Assembly (NCBI RefSeq): GCF_900163755.1
Contig: NZ_FUKI01000126.1
Location: 1 to 64,000, forward strand
Length of the DNA stretch: 64,000 bases
Source: Crenothrix polyspora
GTDB taxonomy: Bacteria; Pseudomonadota; Gammaproteobacteria; Methylococcales; Methylomonadaceae
Direction of reading: 5' to 3'
Shown one piece after another: positions 17,227 to 26,376 of the stretch; position 1 is the first letter of the stretch, and each line of letters starts with the position of its first letter. The notes beneath the pieces were generated by a model. The model saw nothing but the letters and a program-made list of their open reading frames with translations, ran no database searches and was not told the DNA's origin. A program made the position numbers and the translations under genes.

Positions 17227-17547
17227 GTGATAAAACAAATTTTAGCCGTCGATTTAAAAGATAGACTGCAAAACAACGAAGCGTTTTTTTTATTGGATGT
17301 CAGAGAGCCTAATGAATTTCATTATGCGCATATTGAAAACAGCGTGTTAATTCCCCTCAATGAAATTCCACAACGCCTGACGGAGTTAGATGTGCAGGAT
17401 GATATTGTGGTTATTTGTCATCACGGCTTGCGTAGTCAGCAAGCGGCACATTTTTTAGTGCAAGCGGGTTTTAGCCAGGTTACAAATCTGCTGGGTGGTA
17501 TTGATGCCTGGTCTTGTTTGTGCGACAGTTCAGTGCGGCGTTACTAA
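17227..17547 (+). CDS. Single-domain rhodanese
   Basis: 106 residues beginning at GTG, with AGAGGG upstream. The domain is complete: LLDVREPNEFHYAHIENSVLIPLNEI and the active-site loop VICHHGLRSQQAA with the persulfide-forming cysteine, then a closing GGIDAW. Such proteins carry sulfane sulfur to acceptors. The loop composition CHHGLRS fits the GlpE/PspE-like single-domain group. It follows the Lpp-like gene after 43 bp on the same strand. Confidence 0.9.
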   Translation: MIKQILAVDLKDRLQNNEAFFLLDVREPNEFHYAHIENSVLIPLNEIPQRLTELDVQDDIVVICHHGLRSQQAAHFLVQAGFSQVTNLLGGIDAWSCLCDSSVRRY

Positions 17548-17559
17548 TGCTTGTTGGTT

Positions 17560-18060
17560 TTAACGCTGTTGTTTACGAGATTGCGATTTGGCAAAGATGA
17601 TATTTTGGTGCTCTAAGGCGGCCATTTTTTGTTGTGTGCGAACCAAAATAAAAGGATCTTGTTGGTGGGCTGCCTTTTTTTCTGTACTTTGTACGGGTAA
17701 ATAGCCCTGTTGGTCTGAATACAATCGTATAATCAGGCTTTTAAACCATAGTGGTCGCCTTCGTACCACATACAAAGCAGTCGGTATGATAATCGGCACT
17801 AAAAGATCAAGTATAAAAATGATGACCAAGCCTATTGTGCAATTTTTGCGTACCAACAGCGGGTCATGGCTGGCTAATAAGGCGTAATCAGTTTCGTCTG
17901 TTTGCCATTTTTCGGCATAAAGTTCATGGGTAACAATGGGGAGCCATGTGGGGCGTTTTCTAATGGCATATAAGCTGTAAAGCGAAGTAAAAGGCACGGG
18001 GAGGATTTCAATAATTAATAAGCCAATAATGACCCATGTGCATTTGGTTTGCAGTTTCAT
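17560..18060 (-). CDS. Two-helix membrane protein, unknown function
   Basis: 166 residues not recognised. There are two internal halves of similar design: a hydrophobic helix (about 9-30 and 78-98) followed by an arginine-rich motif (YAIRKRPTWLP and YVVRRRPLWFK), suggesting an internal duplication. The tail is polar and basic (AKSQSRKQQR). It is convergent with the rhodanese gene. Function cannot be inferred. Confidence 0.6.
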   Translation of the reverse strand: MKLQTKCTWVIIGLLIIEILPVPFTSLYSLYAIRKRPTWLPIVTHELYAEKWQTDETDYALLASHDPLLVRKNCTIGLVIIFILDLLVPIIIPTALYVVRRRPLWFKSLIIRLYSDQQGYLPVQSTEKKAAHQQDPFILVRTQQKMAALEHQNIIFAKSQSRKQQR

Positions 18061-18174
18061 TTTTTTGCCAGGAGAGGTTACGTGCAGTGCAAGAGCGTAA
18101 CAAATAATGCGTCATGATGTAAGTTACGGTTACAAAAAATTATTTGCGCTGGCTGTTTTATACCACGTACATTC

Positions 18175-19305
18175 TCAACGAGATGATAAAAATGCTCTGG
18201 CTATTTTTAAACTGTTAGCTACAACCTGATGCATATCATAGTAAATATATTGACCGCAACGGCCGATAAAAGTGATATGCGTTAATTTTTCGGCCTCAGT
18301 GCGGTAGCGGTTATATATTTTTTGTGGACTACCTTCAACCGTTTTGACGGGGTAGTAACGTTCAAAATTATTGTCCTCGTAGCTACAGGGGATTTCTTTG
18401 GTGAGCAGTATTTCTGTGCGCGTGCCTAAATCGCAGCCAGGGTATAAGCGCCAATCGGTTTGGCGTGTATAAATGCCTTCATCGGTAAAGTTGATTGTGG
18501 GTACAGGCTGTTGATGTGTTGTTACACGTTCATGTATAAATTGAATTGACCGATACGGTAAAGCACCGTATTTTTCATCAAAATACACGTCAATAGGCAT
18601 GGCGTTAAAAATATGCTGATAATTTTTTTCCATGCTTCTTTCAAAGCGGCATGATAGTGAAATAGAAATATCAGCATGATCCAGTAGATTTTCAAATAAA
18701 CCGATATAGCCATGCTGTGGCATAGCCTGTATTTTGTCGTTAAAATAATGTCGGTTATCATCGTAGCGCACTGGTAAACGCGCTAATACTTGTGCAGGTA
18801 ATTCGCTTAATGCCATCCCCCACATTTTTTGAGTATAACGACCAAAAAATAATTGCGTTAATTCAATACCATAAATATTTTCCGCCATTTGTTGCGCATT
18901 TGTTGGCATGGTATGCTGGCATTTAAGCGTATCAAGAAAGCGTTTGATATCTTCTGCGTAGTTTAATTGACATTGATAAATTCTGTTTAACGTGGTTCTA
19001 TTGATAGGTAAGGGCACATAACCGATTTTATCTACCCATGCTTCAACGCTGTGTTGGTAGGGTATCCACTGTGTGAAGCGTGATAAATAGTCAAAAATGT
19101 GTTGATCATTAGTATGAAAAATATGCGGTCCGTAATGATGAACCCGTAAATTGAGCGTTTTATCGACTGGATCGTAAGCGTTGCCAGCAATATGAGGACG
19201 TTGATCTATAATGTGAATTTTATAACGGCCACTATCGGCAAGCTCACGGGCAATTGTTGCGCCTGCGAAACCTGCACCGACGATCAGTATGTTTTTTTTA
19301 ATCAC
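18175..19305 (-). CDS. glf: UDP-galactopyranose mutase
   Basis: 376 residues. An N-terminal FAD-binding motif (ILIVGAGFAGATIARELA) precedes the Glf signature HHYGPHIFHTND; the C-terminal R-x-E-A-E-K-L region and FIGRCGQYIYYDMHQV are typical. It converts UDP-galactopyranose to UDP-galactofuranose for surface glycans. It overlaps the upstream glycosyltransferase by 8 bp, so the two act as one unit. Confidence 0.95.
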   Translation of the reverse strand: MIKKNILIVGAGFAGATIARELADSGRYKIHIIDQRPHIAGNAYDPVDKTLNLRVHHYGPHIFHTNDQHIFDYLSRFTQWIPYQHSVEAWVDKIGYVPLPINRTTLNRIYQCQLNYAEDIKRFLDTLKCQHTMPTNAQQMAENIYGIELTQLFFGRYTQKMWGMALSELPAQVLARLPVRYDDNRHYFNDKIQAMPQHGYIGLFENLLDHADISISLSCRFERSMEKNYQHIFNAMPIDVYFDEKYGALPYRSIQFIHERVTTHQQPVPTINFTDEGIYTRQTDWRLYPGCDLGTRTEILLTKEIPCSYEDNNFERYYPVKTVEGSPQKIYNRYRTEAEKLTHITFIGRCGQYIYYDMHQVVANSLKIARAFLSSR

Positions 19306-20422
19306 TGGCGTTACTCGTAAGGCTTATGTGTAACCAGTTTATTAACTTTTTTGCTTGATCTTGCCAGGTTGGAATCGTAATAGTGATGCTAACGGGATTT
19401 TGTAATAAGTATTCAATTTTTGTTTGTAAATCAATTTGGTTATCCGGTTCATACAGGCATTGCGGGTAGTCTTTAAAAGTATGTTGTAACGCGCCTAATC
19501 GGGCAGTTAAGATCGGTGTATTACATGCCAGTATTTCGTAGGTTTTTTGTGGGAAGGCATAGCGGCCAAATGCGGTATCGCGCATACAAACAACCGCTAA
19601 ATTTAGGCTATTGTAAAAGCTAGCAATAGCGCTATGCGGTAATAAACCCAAATAATGAATGCGTGGATGGTTTGGAATGGGGGATGCAGAGTCGGTAGAA
19701 CCTGCCAGTGCTAAATGCAAATCGGCTTGGCTTTTCGCCATGTGTAAAAAGCTGTCATAAAGCAAGTGGATGCCTCGACTGTGGCTTAATGATCCGGCAA
19801 CACCAATAATCTTGGCATGAGTGGGTAATCCCCTTGCTAGCCGAGCGTCTTGTTGGTTTTGTTGATAAAAATCGCCGCCTTTGATGGTACTTTCTAACGT
19901 CAGTACATTAGTGTGGCGGTAATGCTGTCTGATGTAGTCAGACAATGGTTCGCTGACGCAGCTAATGCCCATAGAATGTCGGATAGCCCAACGATACAAA
20001 AGTAACATACCGGGTATTTTTGATAAACCGAAACTTTCGTAATTATCGTACAGGTCAATAAAATAAGGGGTTTTTATGCTGCGTGCCAGCAGTGCGGTGA
20101 GAATTACGCTAGGGCTATCGGAACTTGCCAGAATAACGTCAGGTTTAAATTTTTGAAGTAATGCACGTACGCGATAAAGATAGCGTATGAGTCCTGGCAT
20201 AATAAATAGGCCAAGATTGTACGAGTACCAGTTTAAGTAAGCGTCGCCGTCTTGGTAATGCTGAAAATAACCTTCTTCTCGCTTTCGGTAGCTCAAGCAA
20301 ATGCCCAAAACCTGATGCCCCTGTCGTGCTAATTGATGAGGTAATTCATAAAGTCTGGCGTAGCGATCGTCAATGACATCTTTTTGCATGTATTGGCGTT
20401 TTGAGAAGCAAATAATTTTCAT
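19298..20422 (-). CDS. Glycosyltransferase family 4
   Basis: 374 residues with the GT-B fold: an N-terminal acceptor domain, a linker, and a C-terminal donor domain (GVAGSLSHSRGIHLLYDSF, then PQKTYEILACNTPILTARLGA, the E-x7-E-like region). It is co-transcribed with glf by overlap and is a candidate galactofuranosyl- or hexosyltransferase; the acceptor cannot be told. It has no other polysaccharide neighbours, so this is a two-gene cassette separate from the large polysaccharide operon at 57-64 kb. Confidence 0.87.
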   Translation of the reverse strand: MKIICFSKRQYMQKDVIDDRYARLYELPHQLARQGHQVLGICLSYRKREEGYFQHYQDGDAYLNWYSYNLGLFIMPGLIRYLYRVRALLQKFKPDVILASSDSPSVILTALLARSIKTPYFIDLYDNYESFGLSKIPGMLLLYRWAIRHSMGISCVSEPLSDYIRQHYRHTNVLTLESTIKGGDFYQQNQQDARLARGLPTHAKIIGVAGSLSHSRGIHLLYDSFLHMAKSQADLHLALAGSTDSASPIPNHPRIHYLGLLPHSAIASFYNSLNLAVVCMRDTAFGRYAFPQKTYEILACNTPILTARLGALQHTFKDYPQCLYEPDNQIDLQTKIEYLLQNPVSITITIPTWQDQAKKLINWLHISLTSNASD

Positions 20423-20944
20423 GAATCGGGATAGTTTGTTGTTAAATTATTTTTATGCTGCATATAATTATGATTTATAGTCTCTAAGCTGACAGCTTCT
20501 GCTATTAAGGTGATTTATAATAATCGAACGAGTACAAGGGTTGTCGATGAAAAGCACGGAATAAAGCTATTTTTTGTGGTTTTTTGTGCTTTTCATAGAA
20601 ATCACTTAAGTTAAAGATAGACCAATACGGCTATGATTGATAAGAAATAATATTTAAATGACTATTAGATTAAGTGGCATATAAGTTATAGGCTACAATC
20701 AGTTCAGATGGCAAAAAAGCAAGCGTTATTAAGCGTTGCTTAAAATCTTATTTTGTAATGGCCGCGTCAACAAGTTAAATATGCTGAGTAAATTTATTGT
20801 AATGCGGGTATTTTTTCGGCGGCAGTATTGGTTTAAGGTACGCTAAAATTTTTAAAAATGTGGCATGGATTTACCTATTTATAATGCCTTTTATTGAAAA
20901 TCGGCTTATCATTGCGTATATTTTGTCAGTCTGAAAAATGATAT
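20423..20944. other. Gene-free 522-bp gap with a long hairpin
   Basis: No open frame longer than a few dozen codons is convincing. The only clear structure is an 11-bp perfect inverted repeat, ATGAAAAGCAC at 20547-20557 and its complement at 20586-20596, with a T-rich 28-base loop. It could shape a small RNA or a leader. AT content is higher than in the neighbouring genes. Confidence 0.4.
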
Positions 20945-21091
20945 ATGCCGCAATACAAATTGATTTACTTAGCTCTTATAGTGACGCTAGCCAGCTGCGG
21001 TCAACCCGGCGCGCTTTACATACCCCATAAACCCACTCCTGTTTCTGTTAAGCCTAAGCCAGAACTCAAAGAACTTAAAAAAGATAAATAA
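20945..21091 (+). CDS. lptM: LptM-like small lipoprotein
   Basis: A 48-residue frame starting MPQYKLIYLALIVTLASCGQ: a short lipoprotein signal with lipobox LASC (cysteine 18), a short GQPGALYIP segment and a Pro/Lys-rich tail. This matches YifL/LptM, which stabilises LptD disulfide maturation, and the G-x-x-G-x-L-Y motif after the cysteine is diagnostic. It lies 5 bp before lysA, the conserved lptM-lysA-dapF order. Confidence 0.85.
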   Translation: MPQYKLIYLALIVTLASCGQPGALYIPHKPTPVSVKPKPELKELKKDK

Positions 21092-21096
21092 TAACA

Positions 21097-22344
21097 ATGG
21101 ATTATTTTAATTACAGGCGTAGTGAATTATTCGCCGAAGACGTTGCGGTACAAGATATTGTTTACATGCACGGCAGCCCTTGCTACATCTATTCAAAACG
21201 TACATTGGAAAAACACTGGCACGCTTTTGATGATGCATTTGGCGAACATCCGCATTTAATTTGTTATGCGGTGAAGGCCAATTCTAATATTGCCATTATC
21301 AATGTCTTAGCGCGATTGGGATCGGGATTTGATATTGTCTCGCTTGGTGAATTGGAGCGTGTTCTCACTGCTGGTGCGGATCCTAAAAAAATTGTTTTCT
21401 CAGGTGTTGGTAAACGCGAAGATGAAATACTCGCCGCGTTAAAAATTGGTATACGCTGTTTTAACATAGAAGTCAGCACTGAACTGGATAGAATCAACTT
21501 GTTGGCTGGGCAATTAGGTGTTATTGCCAATGTTTCGTTTCGGGTTAATCCGGATGTAGATGCAAAAACGCACCCGTATATTTCAACCGGTTTGAAAGAA
21601 AATAAATTTGGCATTGATATTAAATACGCGTTGACAGAATACCGTCGTGCGGCGAGCATGGCGCATATTAATGTCGTGGGTATTGATTGCCACATTGGTT
21701 CACAATTGACCGAAACCCAGCCGTTTTTAGATGCTTTAGACCGCGTACTCAGCCTGGCAGAAAGCCTTAAAGCCGAAGGCATTCACCTGCATCATCTGGA
21801 TTTGGGCGGCGGTTTGGGGATTCGTTACAAAGACGAGCAGCCTACCGAACCTGCCGAGTACATTCAAGCGCTATTAGCACGATTGGCCGGTAGCGACTAT
21901 GAAATTTTGTTAGAGCCTGGCCGTGCCATTGTCGGTAATGCGGGGATTTTAGTTACCCAAGTTGAGTACCTAAAGCCTACCGAGAGTAAAAATTTTGCTA
22001 TCGTGGACGCGGCTATGAACGATTTAATCCGTCCAGCGCTATACAGTGCCTGGCAAGAGATTATTCCCGTTAATCAACACAGTGATGCTGTTGAACAAAC
22101 CTGGGACATTGTAGGCCCTGTATGCGAAACCGGCGATTTTCTCGGTAAAGAACGTAGGCTCAAACTCGCACAAGGCGATTTATTGGCCATCCGTTCTTCT
22201 GGTGCTTATGGTTTTTCAATGAGTTCTAATTATAATTCCAGACCGCGTGCCGCCGAGTTGATGGTTGATGGCGATCAGCTATACTTAATCCGGGAAAGAG
22301 AGATTTTATCGCAGCTATGGAATGGCGAACACTTACTACCCTAG
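21097..22344 (+). CDS. lysA: Diaminopimelate decarboxylase
   Basis: 415 residues, a PLP-dependent fold-III enzyme that makes L-lysine from meso-diaminopimelate. The PLP lysine is in LICYAVKANSN; the HIGSQ motif, the glycine loop LGGGLGI, and GPVCETGDFLG with the active-site cysteine from the partner subunit are all present. dapF, encoding the preceding step, follows after 9 bp. Confidence 0.96.
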   Translation: MDYFNYRRSELFAEDVAVQDIVYMHGSPCYIYSKRTLEKHWHAFDDAFGEHPHLICYAVKANSNIAIINVLARLGSGFDIVSLGELERVLTAGADPKKIVFSGVGKREDEILAALKIGIRCFNIEVSTELDRINLLAGQLGVIANVSFRVNPDVDAKTHPYISTGLKENKFGIDIKYALTEYRRAASMAHINVVGIDCHIGSQLTETQPFLDALDRVLSLAESLKAEGIHLHHLDLGGGLGIRYKDEQPTEPAEYIQALLARLAGSDYEILLEPGRAIVGNAGILVTQVEYLKPTESKNFAIVDAAMNDLIRPALYSAWQEIIPVNQHSDAVEQTWDIVGPVCETGDFLGKERRLKLAQGDLLAIRSSGAYGFSMSSNYNSRPRAAELMVDGDQLYLIREREILSQLWNGEHLLP

Positions 22345-22353
22345 GCACACACT

Positions 22354-23217
22354 ATGATTAACTTCACCAAAATGCACGGACTTGGTAATGATTTTGTCGT
22401 TATCGACGCTATCAACCAAAACATTAGCTTGAGCAGTGAACAAATTCGTTTTATGTCTGATCGCCACTTTGGCATTGGCTTTGACCAATTGCTATTGGTA
22501 GAAGCGGCAACTGATGACCAAGTTGACTTTACTTACCGCATTTTTAATGCTGATGGCAGCGAAGTTGCCCAATGTGGCAATGGCGCACGCTGTTTTGCTC
22601 GTTTTGTCCGTGACAAACACTTATGTGACAAAGAAGAAATTCGTGTCAGTACAAACTCAGGTATCCTGATATTATGTTTTGAAGACGATGGTATGATTAC
22701 CGTCAATATGGGTATTCCTAAACACAAGCCCGCTGAAATTCCTATACTAGCGGCAGAAGAGTCTAAATTTTACAGTGTTGATATGGTAGAAGAACGCCGT
22801 CAAGTTGATAATTTTTCTCATCACGTCAGTCAGCGTGCTTTTGGTGCGGTATCTATGGGTAATCCCCATGCTGTCATGCAAGTACATGATATTAAAACAG
22901 CGTATGTACTCAGCATTGGAGCGCAATTAGAAAACCATTCGGTTTTTCCTGAACGCGCAAATATTGGTTTTATGCAAGTGATTGATCAGCAGCATATTAA
23001 ATTGCGTGTGTATGAGCGCGGCGCAGGAGAGACACTAGCGTGTGGCAGCGGTGCTTGTGCTGCTGTTGTTATTGGTATTGAGCAACATCTATTGGCATCT
23101 GATGTTTTAGTTGAGCTACCGGGTGGTAGTTTAAAAATACACTGGTCGGGCAGGGGGCAGCCGGTCTTTATGACAGGTCCTGCTACCTCTATTTATGATG
23201 GAAGCATAACCCTATGA
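22354..23217 (+). CDS. dapF: Diaminopimelate epimerase
   Basis: 287 residues. It interconverts LL- and meso-diaminopimelate. Both catalytic cysteines are visible: [11 protein letters not shown] in the first half and [11 protein letters not shown] in the second. [12 protein letters not shown] at the start is standard. The reading frame overlaps the DUF484 start by 4 bp (ATGA), indicating translational coupling. Confidence 0.96.
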   Translation: MINFTKMHGLGNDFVVIDAINQNISLSSEQIRFMSDRHFGIGFDQLLLVEAATDDQVDFTYRIFNADGSEVAQCGNGARCFARFVRDKHLCDKEEIRVSTNSGILILCFEDDGMITVNMGIPKHKPAEIPILAAEESKFYSVDMVEERRQVDNFSHHVSQRAFGAVSMGNPHAVMQVHDIKTAYVLSIGAQLENHSVFPERANIGFMQVIDQQHIKLRVYERGAGETLACGSGACAAVVIGIEQHLLASDVLVELPGGSLKIHWSGRGQPVFMTGPATSIYDGSITL

Positions 23218-23894
23218 CTAAACAGCACTCTTTAACGGCCGAAGAGGTTGAATCTTATCTGCAACAACACCCTGACTTTTTTAACAAGCACTTACATTTG
23301 CTAGAAAAAATGCGTATCCCACATCCGAGTGGCGATGCGGTTTCATTGATCTCTAAGCAATTGGAAATATTCAGATCTAAGCATCATGAGCAAGAAAATC
23401 AGTTGATGACATTGATTGAAATTGCCAGAGACAACGATATTGCTTGTATGCGCATGCATAAATTAACCCTGGCGTTGCTGGATGCTGCCACTTTAGAAGA
23501 TGTTATCAATCATCTTAATATTGTGTTGTCAGATTATTTTTTAACTGATTTTGTTGCTTTACGTATCATAAAATCTAACGCGACATCTACGATTCCTGAT
23601 CTGTTTATAGACTCGGATCCTAAAAGCTTAAAACCATTTGCGACCGAATTAGGCAGCAATCAGCCCAGCTGTGGCCGCCCGACGTTAACGCAAGCCAAAG
23701 CTTTGTTTGGAGATTGTGCGCTGGAAGTGCGTTCGTGTGTCATTATTCCTATGCTATTTACGCAATTGGAAGGTATATTGGCAATAGGCAGTCGTCAAGA
23801 AGGACGCTTTCAGAACGGCATGGGCAGTATTTTGCTAACTCAGATGAGTGAAATTATTGCCACGCGGCTGATTTCATTAATTCCCAGAGACTGA
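23214..23894 (+). CDS. DUF484 family GAF-like protein
   Basis: 226 residues of the DUF484 family (E. coli YigA): N-terminal [28 protein letters not shown], then a GAF-like domain ending SGLRQEGRFQ-type and [14 protein letters not shown]. Function unknown. It normally sits between dapF and xerC, and does so here; its stop overlaps the start codon of the xerC pseudogene (TGATG). Confidence 0.92.
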   Translation: MTKQHSLTAEEVESYLQQHPDFFNKHLHLLEKMRIPHPSGDAVSLISKQLEIFRSKHHEQENQLMTLIEIARDNDIACMRMHKLTLALLDAATLEDVINHLNIVLSDYFLTDFVALRIIKSNATSTIPDLFIDSDPKSLKPFATELGSNQPSCGRPTLTQAKALFGDCALEVRSCVIIPMLFTQLEGILAIGSRQEGRFQNGMGSILLTQMSEIIATRLISLIPRD

Positions 23895-24939
23895 TGTCAC
23901 CGTTAGCTGATGCTTGGCTGGATGATTTTTTTAACAATTAACCGTTGAGCAAGGTGTTTTGGAGTACACATTAAAATGTTACCGGCGCGACATTTTGCAA
24001 CTCAGTTTATACTGTAGATAAAAAGCCATAACTGAATGGTCGGCGATCAGTCAGAATGATATACGCTACCATATCGCCAGTCGGTATCGCTTAGGCATTA
24101 GCGATAAAAGTTTACAGCGTGAATTATCGGTCATACGGAGTTTTTATAATGACTTACTTAAAAACAATGTCCTAGACAGCAATCCAACGCAGTAGATAAA
24201 AACCCCTAAACCACAGCGAAAATTGCCTAAAACTTTGGATGTTGATCAAATAACTAGCAGTCAGTCAACTTTATTCTGTCGGGTGTTACAAAGACCTACG
24301 AGGTTTTAAAACCTCGTAGGTCTCACGCTGGTCAAAAATTTACCCAATATATCAAGATTGACTGAGTATTAGCCTATTAGCAGCACAAACCAGCTCGCAT
24401 TTAGAAACTCGTGATGTTGCCATGTTTGAATTATTCTATTCATCAGATTTACGGCTCAGTGAGTTGGCGGCACTTGATGTTAATGATATTGATTTATATG
24501 ACAATTCATTGCTTGTGCGTGTCGGTAAAAGTGGCAAAAGCCGTGTATTGCCTATAGGGCGTAAAGCTTTTAGCATTAAGCACTTAGTTGTTATTACGCA
24601 GCACAGTGGCTAAACAAACGGAATCTGCTTTGTTTGTCTCTTGGCACGGTAATCGCTTATGCCAGCGTAGCATTCAGTTAAGGCAAAGCGATGCTGTCAA
24701 AAAAAGGCATAGACACGCACGTACACCCGCACATGCTCAGGTATTCGTTTGCCAATCATTTGCTAGAGGTTAGCCAAGATTTACGTACGGTACAAGAATG
24801 ACTCGGCCACAGCGACATTAATAGCGCACAAATATACACACATCTGGATTTTCAGCACTTGGCAGAAGTCTACGACAAAGCGCCTGCACGCGCCAAAAAA
24901 AAGCACGCCACCGCTATTGTCAATAAGCAAAAAACTTAA
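23894..24939 (+). pseudogene. xerC: xerC, tyrosine recombinase, heavily disrupted
   Basis: Pieces of XerC appear in order but in different frames: the start [13 protein letters not shown], a segment near 24150-24240 ending [32 protein letters not shown] at about 24422-24500, QTESALFVSW.. near 24610, [25 protein letters not shown] from about 24730, and [33 protein letters not shown] to the end. There are several frameshifts and stops, including an in-frame TGA between VQE and LGH, and a 120-bp inverted-repeat element splits DVDQI from SLLAAQT. No full-length product is possible. XerC normally resolves chromosome dimers with XerD at dif. Confidence 0.92.
24254..24373. mobile_element. Miniature inverted-repeat element, copy 2 (family D), inside xerC
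   Basis: 120 bp with inverted ends (CTAGCAGTCAGTCAA and TTGACTGAGTATTAG) around a perfect 32-bp palindrome at 24292-24323, whose half is AGACCTACGAGGTTTT. Removing it nearly restores the XerC reading [10 protein letters not shown]. The ends and the inner TCGGGTGTT match the copy after the Rpn gene. No target duplication longer than 1-2 bp is clear. Confidence 0.75.
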
Positions 24940-25026
24940 AAACCTGCTACCATGTGGACATATATTCGGTATTGACAGCAATCTGTTTTTACACACATAA
25001 ATTTCTTGTTTAGTTAGGATTCCAAA

Positions 25027-26052
25027 ATGGTGGACAGCGAAATGCAGGACGACGAAAAATCTAAAGGCATCCTTTGGGGATTTGGCGTGCTTGGCTTGGT
25101 TACAACACTCGTTCTTGTTATTTTGGGCGCATGGTGGGGAGCAGAACCAGAGCAGTTCAATATTCACGATGAAGCTTTAAAACGGATGAAGGAAACTAAC
25201 ACCACAGAAGTGCCGTTGGGTTACACCTATACCAACACTTTGGCACACATTTCTGAGGTTTTGCTGCATAAAAGTGGCGGCTATATTACCAATGATGTAG
25301 CACCCCCAGGTTTGTTGTTAGATAACATTAAAAACTTTGAGTACGGTGCGCTGGTTATTTTACGTGATGCTACCTCGGCGTTGAGAAATCATTTTTCACG
25401 CGATCAATCGCAGTCTTGGGAAGATGCTGACTTAGCCATTGCCGAACCGTATTTTTATTATGAAAATGATTCTTGGGCGCTGCCGTCCACAGAAGCTGAG
25501 TATCAAAAAGGTATTGATGCTTTGCATAAATACATGATACGTCTGCAAAAGTTTGATTCTACCACAAAGCAGGCGCGGTTTTTTTCAAGAGCTGACAATT
25601 TGTGGCAGTATACTGAGGTTGTTATTAAGCGCTTAGGCGGACTCTCAACACGACTGAGTTCAAGCAGCTCTAAGGCTAATTTAGGTCCTGGTTTGAATGA
25701 AATTTCTGAAGAAGATGCTTTAAAGCCCAATAGCACCGCGTTGGACAAGATATCTTGGTTAGAAATTGACGACGTATTTTATGAGGCGCGTGGTGCAAGC
25801 TGGGCTTTATTGCATATTCTTCGTGCTATTAAACACGATTTTAAAGATATTTTATTGGATAAACGCGCTATGCGTACTGTCGATATCATGATTAAAGCTT
25901 TAGAAAATGCTATGAACCCTATTATGAGCCCCATGATTTTAGACGGTGGTGGTTATGGCTTGTTTGCCAATTATTCGTTAACAATGGCAACCTATATTGC
26001 CCGTGCTAATGCGGCAGCTTTGGATTTACGTGACATTATGAACAGAGGTTAG
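25027..26052 (+). CDS. DUF2333 family inner-membrane-anchored protein
   Basis: 341 residues. An N-terminal transmembrane helix (about 14-36, ILWGFGVLGLVTTLVLVILGAWWG) precedes a soluble, probably periplasmic domain with EPEQFNIHDEAL, LLLDNIKNFEYGALVILRD and SRADNLWQYTEVVIKRLGGLSTRLS, the DUF2333 pattern. Function unknown. It begins 87 bp after the xerC remnant and is followed after 11 bp by a DUF4389 gene, an association common in gammaproteobacteria. Confidence 0.9.
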   Translation: MVDSEMQDDEKSKGILWGFGVLGLVTTLVLVILGAWWGAEPEQFNIHDEALKRMKETNTTEVPLGYTYTNTLAHISEVLLHKSGGYITNDVAPPGLLLDNIKNFEYGALVILRDATSALRNHFSRDQSQSWEDADLAIAEPYFYYENDSWALPSTEAEYQKGIDALHKYMIRLQKFDSTTKQARFFSRADNLWQYTEVVIKRLGGLSTRLSSSSSKANLGPGLNEISEEDALKPNSTALDKISWLEIDDVFYEARGASWALLHILRAIKHDFKDILLDKRAMRTVDIMIKALENAMNPIMSPMILDGGGYGLFANYSLTMATYIARANAAALDLRDIMNRG

Positions 26053-26063
26053 GTACAATAATT

Positions 26064-26372
26064 ATGGATGATCAAATCAACGAAAATTTAAAAAAAATCA
26101 GCACCTGGAAAAGAATTTTCTTTATGCTGGTTTTTGCCGCTATTGGCGGTGTCGTCAGAATGTTACTGTGGGCAGTTATTTTGCTGCAAATATTTGCGGT
26201 ATTATTTACGGGGAAAATCAATAGTAATATTTTGGATTTTGGCCGTAGCCTTTCTATTTACACTTATCATATTTTGCTGTTTTTATCTTTCAACACAGAC
26301 GTATTGCCGTTTCCGTTTGCTGCGTGGAATTTAACCGCTGAATTAAGAATACCGGACGCGTCCAGCAAATAA
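26064..26372 (+). CDS. DUF4389 family membrane protein
   Basis: 102 residues with two hydrophobic helices (about 17-49 and 64-80) and the family motif GRSLSIYTYHILLFLSFNTDVLPFPFAAW. Function unknown. It sits between DUF2333 (11 bp) and dinB (4 bp), so all three are likely one transcript. Confidence 0.88.
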   Translation: MDDQINENLKKISTWKRIFFMLVFAAIGGVVRMLLWAVILLQIFAVLFTGKINSNILDFGRSLSIYTYHILLFLSFNTDVLPFPFAAWNLTAELRIPDASSK

Positions 26373-26376
26373 TCTC

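Noticed and set aside
20423..20944. Small RNA gene suggested by the 11-bp hairpin
   Set aside because: There is no clear promoter or terminator and no recognised RNA family; it is kept only as a described gap.
24422..24613. Stand-alone small integrase-like gene
   Set aside because: It is one frame of the broken xerC; flanking XerC pieces continue in the other frames.
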